Source: Paracoccus kondratievae
Lineage (GTDB): Bacteria; Pseudomonadota; Alphaproteobacteria; Rhodobacterales; Rhodobacteraceae
DNA length: 64,000 nt
Direction: 5' to 3'
NCBI RefSeq assembly: GCF_009301415.1
Contig: NZ_CP045073.1
Location: 434,001-498,000, forward strand
Shown: positions 61,195 to 64,000 of the stretch, piece after piece
Layout of the letters: every line of letters begins with the position of its first letter
Numbering within the stretch: position 1 is the first letter of the stretch
Translations under genes and position numbers: made by a program
The notes under the pieces: model-generated
Told to the model about the DNA's origin: nothing
Database searches by the model: none
Seen by the model: the letters and a program-made list of their open reading frames with translations, nothing else

Positions 61195-62201
61195 CGCCTG
61201 CCCCACAGGATCAGAAACAGAAACATCAGCCCGCCGACACCGCCGCCCGTCAGACCGACCGGCACCTCGTAGGGCCAGATGATGAGCCGCCCGAAAAGAT
61301 CACAGATCAAAAGCAGCATCGCACCACCTGCCGCAATCATTGGCAGCGTGCGGGTCAGGTCATCCCCACGCCAGAGCGAGACCAGATTGGGCACCACCAG
61401 CCCGACAAATGGAATCGCCCCGACCGTGATCACCGTCGCCGCCACCGTGGCCGAGACGAGGACAAGCCCAAGGACCACCATCGCGCGATAGCCAAGGCCA
61501 AGGCTTGCCGCGACCTCTGCCCCCATGCCGATCAGGGTAAAGCGGCGGGCAAAGACATAGGTCGCGGCGACCACCGGCAGGACCAGCCAGACGACCTCAT
61601 AGCTGCCCTGCACGACCTTTGAGAAATCGCCCAGCATCCAGCCCTGCATCCCCTGCAGAAAGTTGCGGGAATAGGCATAGAATTCGGCCAATGCGCCCAG
61701 CACACTGCCATACATCAGCCCCGCCACCGGCACGAGTACCGTCGCACGCAGCCTTGCGGTAATCACGGCAAAGATCAGGCTGGCAGCAAGGCAGAACGCC
61801 ATGGCCAGCGCCATACGGACACCCTGCCCCGCCCCGGGCAACAGGGTCAGGGCGACCAGAATGCCCAGCTTGGCTGCCTCCAGCCCGCCGGTGGTCGCGG
61901 GTTCGACAAACCGGTTACGCAGGATCTGTTGCAGAACCGCGCCACAGACAGCAAGCCCCGCGCCGGTCAACACCACTGCCGCCAGCCTTGGCAGACGGCT
62001 GGCGGTCAAAGTCAGCCATGCCTCACCCGAAAACGTGGTCAGCTGCGCCAGTTCCATCCGCCCTGCCCCGACCATCAGCGACGCAAGGCAAAGGGCGGCA
62101 AACAACGCCCCCGGCAGGGCCCGGCCCATACCGCGCCGCCGCCAGGGGCGACAATCGTTACCTGCCCCCGGCCCGGCTGCGGGGGCTACAGGCCTGTCCA
62201 T
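61191..62201 (-). CDS. Iron-siderophore ABC transporter permease (FecCD family)
   Basis: 336 residues with about nine membrane helices. Family segments LTASRLPRLAAVVLTGAGLAVCGAVLQQILRNRFVEPATTGG, RFTLIGMGAEVAASLGLGYRA and TVGAIPFVGLVVPNLV are evident. The ATG at 62201 lies three bases after the stop of the receptor gene; a shorter start at 62129 would remove the polar head but has no ribosome site. It is the first cytoplasmic-membrane component after the receptor gene. Confidence 0.92.
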   Translation of the reverse strand: MDRPVAPAAGPGAGNDCRPWRRRGMGRALPGALFAALCLASLMVGAGRMELAQLTTFSGEAWLTLTASRLPRLAAVVLTGAGLAVCGAVLQQILRNRFVEPATTGGLEAAKLGILVALTLLPGAGQGVRMALAMAFCLAASLIFAVITARLRATVLVPVAGLMYGSVLGALAEFYAYSRNFLQGMQGWMLGDFSKVVQGSYEVVWLVLPVVAATYVFARRFTLIGMGAEVAASLGLGYRAMVVLGLVLVSATVAATVITVGAIPFVGLVVPNLVSLWRGDDLTRTLPMIAAGGAMLLLICDLFGRLIIWPYEVPVGLTGGGVGGLMFLFLILWGRR

Positions 62202-62204
62202 GGA

Positions 62205-64000
62205 TCAAAAATCCATACTGGCTGACAAAAGGAAGGTCCGCGGCGCACCATAGCCACCGGCAAGATTGCCACCGGCCCAATAGGCCTTGTCAGTGACGTT
62301 CTGGATCGTCGCGCGGACCGTCAAAGGGTTGCCGCCTATTTCGGCCTCATACCGGGCACCGATGTCGAGTACCGTATAGGCGGGCAGCGACAAGGTGTTG
62401 TCGTTGCTGGCATAACGCTTGCCCGTATGGTTCAGGGCACCGGTCAGCGTCAGGCCGGGCACCGGGGCAACGTCATATTCCACCCCGAGTTTCGCCATAA
62501 AGGCCGGAGTTCCCGCCGCCTTCCTGCCTTCATTCTCTGAAACGCTGGCCTTGGTGATCTTGGCATCGGTATAAGACGCGCCGCCCAGCAGACGCAGACC
62601 GGGTGCAACCTCACCAAAGACGTTCAGTTCAATCCCGCGGTTGCGCTGTTCGCCGTAAACGCCATAGACCATGGTCACGGGGTCCAGATAGGCGCTTGGC
62701 TTGGTGATCTGAAACAGTGCCAGTGTTGTCGCAAATGCGCCCTGATCCCATTTCCCGCCCAGTTCGACCTGCCGCGTCCGATAGGGGGGCAGGGTCTCAC
62801 CCGCGTTCACTGCGTTTGCCGGGGCATCCTGCCCGGGGCTCAACCCCTCGATATAGTTGCCATAGAAAGACAGCTGGTCGGTCGCCTTATAGACAAAGGC
62901 CAGTGCGGGAGAGGTCCGGCTGGAATCATAGCTCGCGCTTGTCGTGCGAACGCCCGTGGGGCTGATCATCACATTCGAGCTTTCGACGGTCTGATGACGC
63001 AGGCCAAGGGTCAGCTGCAACCGGTCGTCAAACAGCTTCATCGTATCGGCAACGCCGATGCTGGTCAGTTTCTGATTGATGATCTGGGTCGGACCGCTGG
63101 CATCATAGCCGCTTAGATCCGGGGCATGGCCCCAGTCGGGATTGGCGATATTGGTGGTCGAGGTAATTCCCAGCCGCGCATCCTTATAGGTGTTGCCGGA
63201 ATCGAAACGGGTCGCGGTAATGGTCCAGTCATGCCCGACCGCACCGGTGATGAAACTGCCGCGCAAGCCCAACTCGGCTGATTCCTGTGTCCCGTCGCGA
63301 CGCGAACGGATGGCGCTGACCGTCATGTCCCCGGCATTGTTCAGCAGCGTGCTGCTGGTCATCAGCGCGTCATATCCCCCGGTGCGGCGGCCATATGCGG
63401 CCCAGGCGGTGATATCGTCGGTAAGATCAACCTCTCCGCGCAGAACAAAGGTCTCGGTCTCATTGGTGTTAAAGGACCACGGCGCGGCCAAGGAATGCTC
63501 GCCGCTGCGCGCCTTGGGCAGGGTGGTCACGTCGCTGCCTGCCGAAAGGCCGAAATAGTTCACGCCCTTCATATCCTCGCGCAGCTTGTAATAGTCCAGC
63601 GCAGCGCGGGCCCGCTCACCCCGCCAATCCAGCGCCACCGAACCCATATCGACGCCATGCTTCTGGTTTTCGACCGCAGTATCGCCGTCGCGGGTTACCG
63701 CATTGACGCGCAGGCCCCATTCCTTATTCGCGCCGAACCGACGACCAACATCCGCATGAAGGCCCCACAGGCTGTCCGAACTGTAAGAGGTCGTCACCCG
63801 GGTCAGGGGATCGTCGCCCGCGCGTTTGGGAACCAGTGCCACCGCGCCACCCACACTGCCGCCCGGAGGCATCCCGTAAAGGAAGGTCGAAGGCCCCTTT
63901 AGCACCTCGACCCGCTCGGCGAATTCGGTGGTGCCGCGCATGTTCGGCGCCATCCCGACCAGCCCCGCAAAGGTCACGTCATCGGCCGAGCTGAAAAAGC
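62205..64000 (-). CDS. TonB-dependent siderophore receptor (5' end off window)
   Basis: The frame is open to the window edge, so the signal peptide, any TonB box and the start of the plug lie outside. The visible part begins in the plug (SADDVTFAGLVGMAPNMRG, then VEVLKGPSTFLYGMPPGGSVGG) and continues through the outer-membrane barrel to the terminal strand ending ASMDF with the usual C-terminal phenylalanine. VLKGPSTFLYG and the following GG segment are typical of FhuA/FoxA/FpvA-type siderophore receptors. It is the first visible gene of the iron operon; iron repression is likely, but the promoter is not visible here. Confidence 0.92.
   Translation of the reverse strand, partial: FFSSADDVTFAGLVGMAPNMRGTTEFAERVEVLKGPSTFLYGMPPGGSVGGAVALVPKRAGDDPLTRVTTSYSSDSLWGLHADVGRRFGANKEWGLRVNAVTRDGDTAVENQKHGVDMGSVALDWRGERARAALDYYKLREDMKGVNYFGLSAGSDVTTLPKARSGEHSLAAPWSFNTNETETFVLRGEVDLTDDITAWAAYGRRTGGYDALMTSSTLLNNAGDMTVSAIRSRRDGTQESAELGLRGSFITGAVGHDWTITATRFDSGNTYKDARLGITSTTNIANPDWGHAPDLSGYDASGPTQIINQKLTSIGVADTMKLFDDRLQLTLGLRHQTVESSNVMISPTGVRTTSASYDSSRTSPALAFVYKATDQLSFYGNYIEGLSPGQDAPANAVNAGETLPPYRTRQVELGGKWDQGAFATTLALFQITKPSAYLDPVTMVYGVYGEQRNRGIELNVFGEVAPGLRLLGGASYTDAKITKASVSENEGRKAAGTPAFMAKLGVEYDVAPVPGLTLTGALNHTGKRYASNDNTLSLPAYTVLDIGARYEAEIGGNPLTVRATIQNVTDKAYWAGGNLAGGYGAPRTFLLSASMDF

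Overview
The window looks like chromosome of a high-GC alphaproteobacterium, most likely a Paracoccus-like member of the Rhodobacterales. This is inferred from codon and GC style, the TRAP, TTT and ABC uptake systems, and the density of catabolic cassettes. No rRNA or tRNA gene was seen. Nearly all genes belong to small cassettes of transporter, catabolic enzymes and local regulator, so the region reads as an accessory nutrient-scavenging stretch.

Layout. 1-3740: end of a LuxR-type response regulator, a FIST protein and a hybrid histidine kinase, resembling the NosP/NahK nitric-oxide signalling pair. 4148-7301: a TAXI-type TRAP transporter. 7362-9477: an aldo/keto reductase with a divergent AraC regulator. 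9414-10687 (-): decayed genes, namely a frameshifted GntR/FCD regulator and the C-terminal remnant of a four-carbon acid sugar kinase. 10752-15757: a translationally coupled operon (CaiD-like hydratase, ADP-forming acyl-CoA synthetase, acyl-CoA dehydrogenase) with a divergent GlxA/CdhR-type regulator, suggesting carnitine-like catabolism. 15824-16729: a MurR/RpiR regulator.

16814-20538 is a mobile island. Two identical 851-bp IS5/IS427-group copies in opposite orientation enclose a TniA-like DDE transposase and a TniB-like ATPase cut off by the second IS. That IS also truncates a gene following a cadmium/zinc ATPase. 20605-24522 is a metal-resistance unit (P-type ATPase, DsbB, DsbA-like protein, MerR) with three near-identical MerR-type dyads, one at each promoter.

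24921-34286 is an eight-gene operon: class III aminotransferase, M81 (MlrC-like) peptidase, Dpp-type ABC transporter, nitrilase-family amidohydrolase and carboxymuconolactone-decarboxylase-like protein. It is a candidate pathway for an unusual peptide or amide. 34353-44633 (-) joins a PgtC/PgtB/PgtA-like sensing system to an Fbp/Afu-type ABC transporter, a histidine phosphatase and a periplasmic AphA phosphatase. I read it as a candidate system for organophosphate uptake. Its NtrC-family regulator lacks the GAFTGA loop.

44911-48827 holds a BKACE enzyme, MFS carrier, cyclase and divergent TetR regulator. 49666-51958 holds a RidA-family protein and an MFS/MerR pair. Near 52.1 kb is a pair of CRISPR-repeat-like palindromes without cas genes. 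52251-57428 has a LysR regulator diverging from a 4-oxalomesaconate-tautomerase-like enzyme and a TctCBA transporter. 57482-64000 (-) is an iron-siderophore uptake operon (TonB receptor running off the window, two FecCD permeases, ATPase, binding protein) ending with a beta-propeller protein.
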